This document shows positions 9,495-18,352 of a stretch of 64,000 nucleotides of DNA, one piece after another. The notes under the pieces were generated by a model that saw only the letters and a program-made list of their open reading frames with translations, searched no databases and was not told the DNA's origin. Position 1 is the first letter of the stretch, and each line of letters starts with the position of its first letter. The stretch lies in the NCBI GenBank assembly GCA_025358725.1, contig JANYIT010000185.1, forward strand, positions 1 through 64,000, written 5' to 3'. This DNA is from Chamaesiphon sp. GL140_3_metabinner_129_sub (GTDB lineage Bacteria; Cyanobacteriota; Cyanobacteriia; Cyanobacteriales; Chamaesiphonaceae). The translations under genes were made by a program, and so were the position numbers.

Positions 9495-9640
9495 TGGAGC
9501 GAGTGTGAAGCCAAGCGAGCACACCAGCCATCCATACGCAGAGGAGTTTGAGGAGCGGCGTTCCGCTCCTCAACGGGGGGACTGGGGGTCGGAACCCCCA
9601 GATCCGGGTTCTGCCCCCACCAGAAAACCCCACATAGCAC
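9495..9640. repeat. Composite palindromic repeat upstream of flv1
   Basis: Perfect hairpins tgaggagcgg-cgtt-ccgctcctca (9549-9572) and ctgggggt-cgga-acccccag (9582-9601). Confidence 0.7.
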
Positions 9641-9681
9641 AAATACATAACGCCTACCGCTCCGCCACCCACACAAAACCC

Positions 9682-11472
9682 ATGACACCAACAAAACCCC
9701 GCGATGTTCAAATCGCCGAAATCGCCCCTAACACCACCGTCCTCCGCTCCCGCACCTGGGAACGCGTCAAATTTGAAATCGAATACGCCCGTCAAAAAGG
9801 CACAACTGCCAACTCCTACCTAATCGAAGGCGAATCCACCGCCCTGATCGATCCTCCAGGCGAATCCTTCACTGATATCTTCCTCGAAGAACTCGGACAA
9901 CACGCCTACTACCAACGCCTCAACTACATCATCCTCAGCCACGTTAACCCCAACCGGATTTCCACCCTCAAACGCTTACTAGAAGCCGCCCCCTACGCCA
10001 CCATCATCTGTTCTAAACCAGGTGTAAACACCCTGCGATCGGTATTTGCTAACCAATCCTTCGATCTCCCATCCCCCCGCGAAGACGAAGCCCACGATTT
10101 GGGCATCGAATTTGGCACCAACCAAACCCTCAAAGTCCATGTAGTGCGCGATGAAGAAACTCTCGATCTGGGTAATGGACACGTTCTTCAATTCCGATTT
10201 GTCCCTACCCCGCGCCACCCCGACGCAATCTGTACATTCGATCGAGCCACTAATATCCTCTACACCGACAAACTCTTCGGCTCCCACGTCTGCGATGATG
10301 CCGTCTTCGACGAACACTGGAAAACCCTTACCGAAGATCGCAAGTATTATTTCGATTGTCTCTACGCCGCCCAAGCCCCCCAGGTAGAGGCGATCCTCGC
10401 TAAACTAGCTGAACTACCTGCACGGATTTACGCACCCACTCACGGCTCGATCGTCCGCCACAGCCGCAGCGTTCTCACCCTCGATTACCAGAGTTGGTGC
10501 GAACAACAGCAAAAGAAAGATCTCAGCGTCGCCCTCTTATATACCTCCGCCTACGGCAATACCGCCACCTTGGCTCGCGCCATCGAAAAAGGGATCACTC
10601 AATCGGGTGTCCAAGTCAGATCGATCGATTGTGAATTTAACACACCCGAAGAAGTCACCCGCGCCATTCAAGCCTGTGACGGCTTCATTATCGGTTCTCC
10701 GACCATCGCTGGACACCCCCCCACACAGATCCAAACCGCCCTCGGCATCATTCTTTCTACCGCCAACCAGACTAAAGTAGCAGGGGTATTCGGCTCCTAT
10801 GGTTGGAGCGGTGAAGCCGTTGATTTAATTGTCAGCAAGTTGCAAGATGTCGGCTATCCCCAAGGATTTGAACCAATCCGCGTCAAATTTGCCCCAACGG
10901 AAGAAACCCTGGAGCAGTGCGAAGCTGCGGGGGTAGAATTTGCTAAAGTACTGAATAAAGCTAAAAAATTCCGCGCTCCCAGACAGGTAAATGTAGACGG
11001 ACAAACCGATCGAACTGGACAAGCGATCGGGCGAGTAACTGGCTCTCTGTGCGTAATTACGGCGAATAATAGTGGTAAACCAGTTGGATTAATGTCCTCG
11101 CGAGTATCTCAAGCGGGATTCAATCCGCCAGCGATTACCATTGCTGTTGCGAAGGATAAAGATTTGGAATGTTTAGCCAATCCTGGCGAGAAGTTTGTCC
11201 TGAATATTCTCAAGGAAGGTAACAATCTCCAACGTCATTTTCTCCAACCAACCACGATTGGGATCGATCGATTTGCCGATCTAGAAACAACACTCGCTGA
11301 CAATGGTTGTATCGTTCTCACCGAAGCTTTATCTTATCTAGAATGCACTGTCAAAAACCGGATGGATTGTGGCGATCGCTGGTTACTGTATGCTGTTGTA
11401 GATAATGGTAAGGTATTAGAACTGACGAGTGTAACTGCTATCGATCGACGCAAATCTGGCAACCAATATTAA
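9682..11472 (+). CDS. flv1: Diflavin flavodiiron protein, Flv1-like (non-canonical diiron site); start likely 9682
   Basis: MTPTKPRDVQIAEIAPNTTVLRSRTWERVKFEIEYARQKGTT; ligand motif HVNPNR replaces HxExDH; flavodoxin and flavin-reductase domains present. Confidence 0.88.
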   Translation: MTPTKPRDVQIAEIAPNTTVLRSRTWERVKFEIEYARQKGTTANSYLIEGESTALIDPPGESFTDIFLEELGQHAYYQRLNYIILSHVNPNRISTLKRLLEAAPYATIICSKPGVNTLRSVFANQSFDLPSPREDEAHDLGIEFGTNQTLKVHVVRDEETLDLGNGHVLQFRFVPTPRHPDAICTFDRATNILYTDKLFGSHVCDDAVFDEHWKTLTEDRKYYFDCLYAAQAPQVEAILAKLAELPARIYAPTHGSIVRHSRSVLTLDYQSWCEQQQKKDLSVALLYTSAYGNTATLARAIEKGITQSGVQVRSIDCEFNTPEEVTRAIQACDGFIIGSPTIAGHPPTQIQTALGIILSTANQTKVAGVFGSYGWSGEAVDLIVSKLQDVGYPQGFEPIRVKFAPTEETLEQCEAAGVEFAKVLNKAKKFRAPRQVNVDGQTDRTGQAIGRVTGSLCVITANNSGKPVGLMSSRVSQAGFNPPAITIAVAKDKDLECLANPGEKFVLNILKEGNNLQRHFLQPTTIGIDRFADLETTLADNGCIVLTEALSYLECTVKNRMDCGDRWLLYAVVDNGKVLELTSVTAIDRRKSGNQY

Positions 11473-11495
11473 GACCGATCTTTAATAAAAATCTG

Positions 11496-11523
11496 TAGGG
11501 GCATCCCCTTGTGGGTGCCCTGT
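11496..11523. repeat. REP-like intergenic palindrome
   Basis: gtaggggcatccccttgtgggtgccct; gggcatccc pairs imperfectly with gggtgccc. Confidence 0.5.
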
Positions 11524-11573
11524 TGGTGCGGAGTTAAGATGATAGTACAATAGAATTTTATTGACTTACTCAG

Positions 11574-11858
11574 ATGTCAGAGGAAAGATTAGAACGAATC
11601 GAAAATCAGCTCAGTCAAGTCATCCAAGCTGTGACTACGATGCAGCAGAATATGATGGCAATGCAAAATCGCATGGATAGTATGGAAGGTACTCTCATCA
11701 CTACGATGACAGGTGGGTTCAATTCACTCCAGAACTATATCATCGATCTCGATACCGATCTGGTGCAGAACGAACGCAAAACTGAAGATAATGCCAGAAA
11801 CAATCGTAGGTTAAATCAACGATTGATGCGGTTAGAAAACCGTAATGATGATTTCTAG
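11574..11858 (+). CDS. Small coiled-coil hypothetical protein
   Basis: MSEERLERIENQLSQVIQAVTTMQQNMMAMQNRMDSMEG heptad pattern. Confidence 0.6.
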   Translation: MSEERLERIENQLSQVIQAVTTMQQNMMAMQNRMDSMEGTLITTMTGGFNSLQNYIIDLDTDLVQNERKTEDNARNNRRLNQRLMRLENRNDDF

Positions 11859-11911
11859 TTAGTCGGGTGTTGATCGGCAGGGGTAAGACAATAAGTACCC
11901 CTAACCAAAGG

Positions 11912-12523
11912 CTATGCCTGTGATGGCAGTTCTCGATATCTTGCCTGTAAATCTCGGATCGTAAATACCGTTTCAAAATGCAAACCTTGAGCTGCATAGA
12001 AATCAGCACCACCTTGTTCTCGATCGACCAATGTTAACACTCGATCGACATGATACCCGGCATCGCGGAGTCTTTCTACCGCTTTCATCGCCGATTGTCC
12101 TGTTGTCACCACATCTTCTAGCACCACAACTTTCGATCCTGGCGCAAGGGTTGCACCTTCAATATAAGCTTGAGTGCCATGTCCCTTGGCTTCTTTGCGA
12201 ATAATTAATGCCGGAATAGATTTGCCTTCATAGACAGAGACAACACTCACTGCGGAGACAATCGGATCGGCACCTAGCGTTAAGCCAGCTACCGCATCTG
12301 TGTCAGCAGGCAACATCGATAGCAAAATTCGGGCAGTAGCTACAGCTCCTTCTGGGTGGAGAGTTACTTGTTTGCCATTGATATAATAAGTACTTTTTTG
12401 ACCGGAAGATAGCACAAAATCACCTTCCTGATAAGCCAACTGGCACAGCAAATTTAGGAGATGTTCTCGCAAAATAGTTAGATCGATCGTTGAATAGGGA
12501 ATATTTCCAACAGGTGACTGCAT
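11912..12523 (-). CDS. pyrE: Orotate phosphoribosyltransferase
   Basis: PRPP-binding VVVLEDVVTTGQSAMKAVE; GLTLGADPIVSAV; FVLSSGQKSTYYINGKQVT. Confidence 0.93.
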   Translation of the reverse strand: MQSPVGNIPYSTIDLTILREHLLNLLCQLAYQEGDFVLSSGQKSTYYINGKQVTLHPEGAVATARILLSMLPADTDAVAGLTLGADPIVSAVSVVSVYEGKSIPALIIRKEAKGHGTQAYIEGATLAPGSKVVVLEDVVTTGQSAMKAVERLRDAGYHVDRVLTLVDREQGGADFYAAQGLHFETVFTIRDLQARYRELPSQA

Positions 12524-12685
12524 AATTGAGATGTTGAGATGTTTAGATATTGGGTATTAGATCTTATCCTAGCCACTGTCCATTATCTCGATTATGCAAA
12601 AAAGCAGATGCAATCTGACGGAATATTCCCGATGTGATCATCAATCAGTTGAATAACGTAAATAAGTGATATAGAGGTTAAATCC

Positions 12686-13042
12686 ATGATGAAATTAAAG
12701 ACGCTCAGTTTCGCCGCATTAGCGATTGCTGCTGTTGGCTGTTTTGCACCCCAAGCACATGCAGATCAAACATCCGAGCCAGTTGGCGAAGCAATGACTC
12801 GTGCTTTCTTCAACTATTCCGGTGATATCTATCGTAATCGTGGTATCGATCGTCAAGCAACACTATTATTTGGATTGAGCTATCCTGAACAGGAGTATTT
12901 CAATGATGCTCAGACAGTAAACCGGATCTATCAGGATGCGATCCGTCAGCGTGGCAATAATGGCGTTATTCGTACGGCTGATTTACCCAATCCATTTACC
13001 AGCTCTCTACTGACAAATCCTCCACAGGTTGGTTCTAAATAA
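12686..13042 (+). CDS. Hypothetical secreted protein
   Basis: Signal peptide MMKLKTLSFAALAIAAVGCFAPQAHA followed by a soluble domain. Confidence 0.65.
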   Translation: MMKLKTLSFAALAIAAVGCFAPQAHADQTSEPVGEAMTRAFFNYSGDIYRNRGIDRQATLLFGLSYPEQEYFNDAQTVNRIYQDAIRQRGNNGVIRTADLPNPFTSSLLTNPPQVGSK

Positions 13043-13075
13043 AAATTAGGGTAAAGGGTAAAGGGCTAGCAATCA

Positions 13076-15301
13076 TTACCCATTACTCCCTAACCTCAGC
13101 CTAGCCCTGACTATTTTGATTTCTTCATAACTATAGTCATCCCCTAGATGTACCTTAATTGGGGTTAGTCGTTCTGCCCCGACAGTATTAATTGCTTGCT
13201 CGATCGCGGTAGCTTTTTCGAGTGATACGATGCGATCGATAGTGACTTCATAGCTGCATTCCATTAACTTCAGCAGATGATCGAAAATAGTCGTCTCTCG
13301 CATCGATCGTTTTTCGGCAATTTCGGCTAGACTCAAACCGCGTTGATACAAATCCAGAGTGTCCAAGTGGGTTTGGGATACATCACTTTTTCTGGGGGAA
13401 GGGGGATTTAATGGCGGGGTGGGATCGGATTCAACTTGTACAGACAATCCAGATTCGGCGCGAAAGGCTCTGATTTCACCAGTAAACATTTCTCCATACT
13501 GAGCGAGTTTTCGTGCCCCTACACCGGATATTTGGGCGAATTGGGCGAGGGTTTGAGGTTGTTGTTGGGACATCAGTCTTAGGCTGGAATCGGCAAAGAT
13601 GACATAGGGTGGCACTTTGTTGGCATCGGCATATTGTTTACGAAGTTTTTGGAGACGGTTGTATAGAGATTGAATTTCAACCGTATTTGTACTGATATCA
13701 TGCGTTTCCGCTGTGGGTGGTGTGGGAGCAATTGCAATTTCTACTTTGCGCTGACTTTTGAGGATTTCCCAACTCAAGGCATTGAGTGTCAAGACGGAAT
13801 AACCGTCACTAGTTTCTTCAACTAAACCTTGATGCAGCAAAGATCTCCCTAAATTACGCCACTCATTCTGAGTCCGATCTTTACCAATCCCATAGGTGGA
13901 GAGTGTATCATGTCCATTCTTGAAGACTCGATCGCTTTTAGAACCTCGTAGTACATCAATAGTATAACTCAACCCAAAGTTGCGCCCTTGCTTACTAAAT
14001 CTGGCGACACAAGATAATAATTTTTGAGCTTCGATCGTCCAGTCCGCGATCGGTCTAGGATATTTACAGTTATCACAGTTATCGCAATTACCAGGAAAAC
14101 TTTCCCCAAAGTAGCCCAGTTGAATAATTCTGCGGCATTCAGTAGCTTCAGCATAATTAATCACTCTTCGCAATTGTTGAGTAGCAATTCGCTGCTCTTC
14201 TTCGAGTGCCAGCCCTGTTTCTCGATCGACTTTTTGAGCAATTAAATACTCGATCGTTTTAATATCTCCCAGCCCAAAATATAATGTGCAGTGAGCAGGC
14301 TCGCTATCTCGTCCAGCTCGTCCCGATTCTTGATAGTAACCTTCAATATTTCGCGGCAGATCGTAATGAATCACAAACCGCACATCAGGTTTATTAATTC
14401 CCATGCCAAAGGCGACAGTAGCAACCATTATTTGTACATCATCGCGAATAAAACTATTCTGATTATTAGTCCGCGTCTCACTATTCAATCCAGCATGGTA
14501 AGGTAAAACTTTAATACCATCATGTTGAAGTTTTGCTGTCAATTCATCTACTTTTTTTCGACTTAAACAGTAGATAATTCCTGATCCTTCTGACTGTTTA
14601 ATTTGAGCTAGTAACTCTTTATATGGAGTGGTACTTTTACGACGTACCTCATAATATAAATTCGGACGATTAAAACTGGCGACATGAACATCTGGATCTT
14701 TTAGATCTAGCTGCTTGATTATATCCTGGCGGACTCGATCGGTTGCCGTCGCTGTCAAACCCAACCAGGGAACCTTGGGGAAATAGTGACGTAATTGTGA
14801 TAATTTACGATAGTCAGGACGAAAATCATGACCCCATTCAGATACACAGTGAGCTTCATCGATCGCAAACCCAGAAATCCCGACTTCTTGATGTAAATCT
14901 ACAAGAAAATTGCTGATAAATTCCTGATTCAACCGTTCGGGAGCGACATACAATAGTTTGATCTCACCATTGTAAATTGCTGCGGCTCGATCGCGTCTTT
15001 CTTCAGTCGTAATACTACTATTCAAAAAAGTAGCTGGAATCCCATTATTCGCTAACTGTTGCACTTGATCTTGCATCAAGGCAATCAATGGTGATACGAC
15101 GATTGTTACACCCTGTTTTAATAATGCAGGCAACTGAAAACACAGCGACTTTCCGCCACCTGTTGGCATGATCACTAACAAGTCTCGATTGGCTAAAGCC
15201 GTAGTAATAATTTCTCGCTGTCCCGATCGAAACTCATCGTACCCAAAATAATGTTTTAATGCTTGTTCTAGGTTGTCAAATTGGGTTGAGCCAGCAAGCA
15301 T
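13076..15301 (-). CDS. recQ: ATP-dependent DNA helicase RecQ
   Basis: MPTGGGKSLCFQLPAL, DEAHCVSEWGHDFRPDY, QESGRAGRD, CDNCDNC zinc motif, HRDC-like C-terminus. Confidence 0.95.
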   Translation of the reverse strand: MLAGSTQFDNLEQALKHYFGYDEFRSGQREIITTALANRDLLVIMPTGGGKSLCFQLPALLKQGVTIVVSPLIALMQDQVQQLANNGIPATFLNSSITTEERRDRAAAIYNGEIKLLYVAPERLNQEFISNFLVDLHQEVGISGFAIDEAHCVSEWGHDFRPDYRKLSQLRHYFPKVPWLGLTATATDRVRQDIIKQLDLKDPDVHVASFNRPNLYYEVRRKSTTPYKELLAQIKQSEGSGIIYCLSRKKVDELTAKLQHDGIKVLPYHAGLNSETRTNNQNSFIRDDVQIMVATVAFGMGINKPDVRFVIHYDLPRNIEGYYQESGRAGRDSEPAHCTLYFGLGDIKTIEYLIAQKVDRETGLALEEEQRIATQQLRRVINYAEATECRRIIQLGYFGESFPGNCDNCDNCKYPRPIADWTIEAQKLLSCVARFSKQGRNFGLSYTIDVLRGSKSDRVFKNGHDTLSTYGIGKDRTQNEWRNLGRSLLHQGLVEETSDGYSVLTLNALSWEILKSQRKVEIAIAPTPPTAETHDISTNTVEIQSLYNRLQKLRKQYADANKVPPYVIFADSSLRLMSQQQPQTLAQFAQISGVGARKLAQYGEMFTGEIRAFRAESGLSVQVESDPTPPLNPPSPRKSDVSQTHLDTLDLYQRGLSLAEIAEKRSMRETTIFDHLLKLMECSYEVTIDRIVSLEKATAIEQAINTVGAERLTPIKVHLGDDYSYEEIKIVRARLRLGSNG

Positions 15302-15399
15302 AATTTAGGGTGGAGGGGGGAGCGGGGAGATGGGAGGGGAATAATTCTGTGGTGAAATACAACAGAATTCACTTTGAGAGAGTTTCCTCTCTCCCCCTC

Positions 15400-15630
15400 T
15401 TAGTGAGAATGATACAAAAAGTCATCCGCTTCAATACCTGTTTGCTTCAGGATTTGACGGAGAGTGCCTTCTGGCATATCACCATTGTGATTGGGGACAG
15501 TAGTATATTTACCATTACCATCATTAAACCAGATTTCGTGACTGCCAGAGGCCTGCCGATCGAGTGCAAATCCATAGAGGCGCAACACTTTAGCCACTTC
15601 GCGATATCTGAATCCCGATAACCTACCCAT
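15400..15630 (-). CDS. hicA: HicA-like mRNA interferase toxin
   Basis: GSHEIWFNDGNGKYTTVPNHNGDMPEGTLRQILKQTGI matches the HicA/YcfA family, catalytic His in GSHxxW. Confidence 0.85.
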   Translation of the reverse strand: MGRLSGFRYREVAKVLRLYGFALDRQASGSHEIWFNDGNGKYTTVPNHNGDMPEGTLRQILKQTGIEADDFLYHSH

Positions 15631-15635
15631 CCCAC

Positions 15636-15923
15636 CTATCTAGTTAGTACGAGAGGACAGTCAAATTCATCTGCTAGCATAGGGAAACATTCAACGATCT
15701 GATTGCGCTCTGCCATTGCTGCCAGTAGTTGTTTGGCAACATCCTGAGCAATTTCTAGTGTTTCAGTGAGACTTGGAGCTTGTGCAATCAATCCAGGTAA
15801 AGCATCAGAAGTGGCTAGATAGTAGCCTTCAGGCAGTTTCTCGATGTGTACGTTAATTAATCTTTCCACTGAATTACAATCGTGCAATTTCAAAGTTTTT
15901 GTAAAAGGTTTGAGTAAAGTCAA
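15636..15923 (-). CDS. HicB-like / DUF1902 antitoxin candidate
   Basis: IEKLPEGYYLATSDALPGLIAQAPSLTETLEIAQDVAKQLL, HicB-like fold pattern, 5 bp upstream of hicA. Confidence 0.7.
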   Translation of the reverse strand: MTLLKPFTKTLKLHDCNSVERLINVHIEKLPEGYYLATSDALPGLIAQAPSLTETLEIAQDVAKQLLAAMAERNQIVECFPMLADEFDCPLVLTR

Positions 15924-16196
15924 GTAGTGCTACCCGAACGATATCGCTTACACCTTAATTATGACATATCCATCTGGACAGTTTGCAGTAATTACCGTTG
16001 AAATTAGTTTAATTTCGGCAACTTGGCGTAATCATCTGTTCCACTAGTATATAAAAGTTGCCGATCATCAACCTCCGCGAATCTACCTGGCTAGAGACAA
16101 GAATCTGAACTTACACTTCAAAAGTTAATGCCACAAACTGTTGTGAGTCAACCCTTCGTAGAAATCGAGGAAAAATCCCGTAGTTGATCCGAAACA

Positions 16197-17114
16197 TTAA
16201 CTTTGATTAACTGTCGCTCCTTGCAGATCTATTTCTAGCGATCGAGCTTGCACTTGAATATCATGAGTTCCCCAAGCGGCTGTGATTGCTGTAGCGACTG
16301 ATACAGCGCGTTCTGCCGTGGTCAAAGCGAGTAAAGTAGGCCCAGCTCCACTAATGACCATGCCATAGCCACCAGCGGCAATGACGGCTTGTTCCACGTC
16401 AGGATAGCCAGGGATTAGCTGTTGACGATAGGGTTGGTGAATTCGATCGACCAATGCGGCTGTTAGCCATTCAACATTACCCGTTGCCAGCCCACGGATC
16501 ATTAAGCCCAAATGAGCCGTATTAAAGATTGCATCAGCACGGCTGTACTCAGTGGGTAAGACACTGCGAGCTGCCTCTGTCGATAGTTCAAAATTGGGAA
16601 TAGCCACTACAGGTACGATACTACTATGCCAGGGAATATCCGCGATCGCCCAACCACTCGCAGCAGTAGCCGCCAATCGACAACCACCAATTAGGGCTGG
16701 GACCACATTGTCAGGATGTCCTTCCATTTCGATCGCTAGATCCATCACTTCTGCTGGTGAGAGCGGGTTTCCAGCTAAAGCATTGGCACCTAGCAAGCCA
16801 CCGACGATCGCGGTTGCCGAACTGCCTAATCCTCTTGCCAAAGGTACACCTAGTTTAATTTCTAGCTGAATTACTGGCGGTGTTCGATCGATCTTGCTAT
16901 ACAGCTTGAGGAAAGCTTGATAGGCGAGATTGCTAGCATCAGTATTGACTCTTGCTGCTTCCAATCCCTGCACGCCGATCACTAGATTTTCAGTCTCGAT
17001 CGGTGTCAAGGTAAACTGATTGTACATACTCAGTGCCGCACCGATACAGTCAAATCCCGCCCCTAAATTAGCAGTGGTAGCAGGTACGCGAATCATCGCT
17101 GTAGTCATAGTCAT
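16197..17114 (-). CDS. thrB: Homoserine kinase (start likely 17114; track ORF begins at 17258)
   Basis: MIRVPATTANLGAGFDCIGAALSMYN and GLGSSATAIVGG GHMP-kinase motifs. Confidence 0.93.
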   Translation of the reverse strand: MTMTTAMIRVPATTANLGAGFDCIGAALSMYNQFTLTPIETENLVIGVQGLEAARVNTDASNLAYQAFLKLYSKIDRTPPVIQLEIKLGVPLARGLGSSATAIVGGLLGANALAGNPLSPAEVMDLAIEMEGHPDNVVPALIGGCRLAATAASGWAIADIPWHSSIVPVVAIPNFELSTEAARSVLPTEYSRADAIFNTAHLGLMIRGLATGNVEWLTAALVDRIHQPYRQQLIPGYPDVEQAVIAAGGYGMVISGAGPTLLALTTAERAVSVATAITAAWGTHDIQVQARSLEIDLQGATVNQS

Positions 17115-17517
17115 AGGAGTTGGGAGTTGGGAAATTAGACTCAGAGCTGATGCTCTTACTAGCTCATTGTTTGCAAGGGAAGATTGTGAGCTAGTTAACA
17201 ATAATTGTAAAGGAGACAGGCTACGATGCAAGATGTAAATGAATGTCACAAAATGCAAAGTATTTTAACTAGCGATCAAACTAATGTTCTGACGAGCGAA
17301 ATAAAATGCTAATGTATAGTTAGTTACAAAAAATTTACAAAAAGGTGAGGTAGTTATATTATCCATCAGTGGATAATCATTTACAAAACCTGACTTCCAA
17401 CTGTGCATCAGAGCAGTCAGGATAGTAAGTAAAATTCGCTACAGAGGAAACTATAGTTTCCACAATTTTCCTGCCTATCTTAAACCTTGAATATAATCTA
17501 AATAGTGGGAGATGCTT

Positions 17518-18132
17518 ATGAAGCTTGTGCTCCAGAGTAAGAACATCGAAATTACCGATGCCATCCGTGACTATGTAAATCAAAAAATCGAAAAGGCAGT
17601 CAGCCATTTTGAAAGCATTACAACCGGAATAGATGTCAGTCTATCAGTTGCTAAAAATCCTCGCATTGCTGCGTCGCAAGTAGCCGAAGTCACGATTTAT
17701 GCCAATGGTGCAGTTATCCGCGCAGAAGAAGCCAGCGAACACTTGTATGCAAGTATTGATTTAGTTGCTGATAAAATTTCTCGTCAATTACGCAAGTATA
17801 AAGAACGTAGTTTTACCAAGAAAGATCGCGTAGACGGAATCAAAGATATTGGAGAAGAATTAGATTTAGAATTACTAGATTACAACCTTACCGACAATCG
17901 GGCCGCGACATTACCAGCAGAGGTAGTTCGGACTAAATATTTTGCGATGTCAGCATTGACGATCGAAGAAGCTTTAGCTCAATTGCAACTAGTCGATCAT
18001 GATTTTTACATGTATCGTAGTATTGAAACTGGGGAAATTAATGTCGTTTATCGTCGAAATCATGGCGGCTTTGGTACCATCCAACCTCGCCCCAGTATTA
18101 ACGAGCAAAATACAAGTAATATTTCTGGATAA
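17518..18132 (+). CDS. hpf: Long-form ribosome hibernation promoting factor (LrtA-type)
   Basis: [27 protein letters not shown] plus C-terminal domain [37 protein letters not shown]. Confidence 0.93.
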   Translation: MKLVLQSKNIEITDAIRDYVNQKIEKAVSHFESITTGIDVSLSVAKNPRIAASQVAEVTIYANGAVIRAEEASEHLYASIDLVADKISRQLRKYKERSFTKKDRVDGIKDIGEELDLELLDYNLTDNRAATLPAEVVRTKYFAMSALTIEEALAQLQLVDHDFYMYRSIETGEINVVYRRNHGGFGTIQPRPSINEQNTSNISG

Positions 18133-18228
18133 AGTACCCACCGTTACAGCCGCTGTTGAACTAGCGCAGTAGACTAAATCGGTTTCCTGTTGGTAGATTG
18201 AGGATTTAAAACAATCTAATTAATTAGT

Positions 18229-18260
18229 CAGGAGGATTTTTACTAATCCTCCTGGTTTTT
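18229..18260 (+). terminator. Rho-independent terminator of hpf
   Basis: caggaggatt-tttact-aatcctcctg followed by gttttt. Confidence 0.85.
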
Positions 18261-18352
18261 GTGTAGCTATACTATTGAGCGGTGTAGGTTAAAATAAACA
18301 TATTCAATGGGCAATTGCCCCTAACTGCTAAATCCCTAACCCCAGCCCCTAA

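Noticed and set aside
9979-10734. Minus-strand ORFs (131 and 65 aa) within flv1
   Set aside because: Antisense to a strongly conserved flavodiiron CDS; no recognisable protein.
15310-15621. Plus-strand 103-aa ORF opposite the hicA-like gene
   Set aside because: Antisense overlap with a recognisable HicA motif; no family similarity seen.
16129-16188. 19-codon ORF MPQTVVSQPFVEIEEKSRS between the hicB-like gene and thrB
   Set aside because: Too short and without supporting context.
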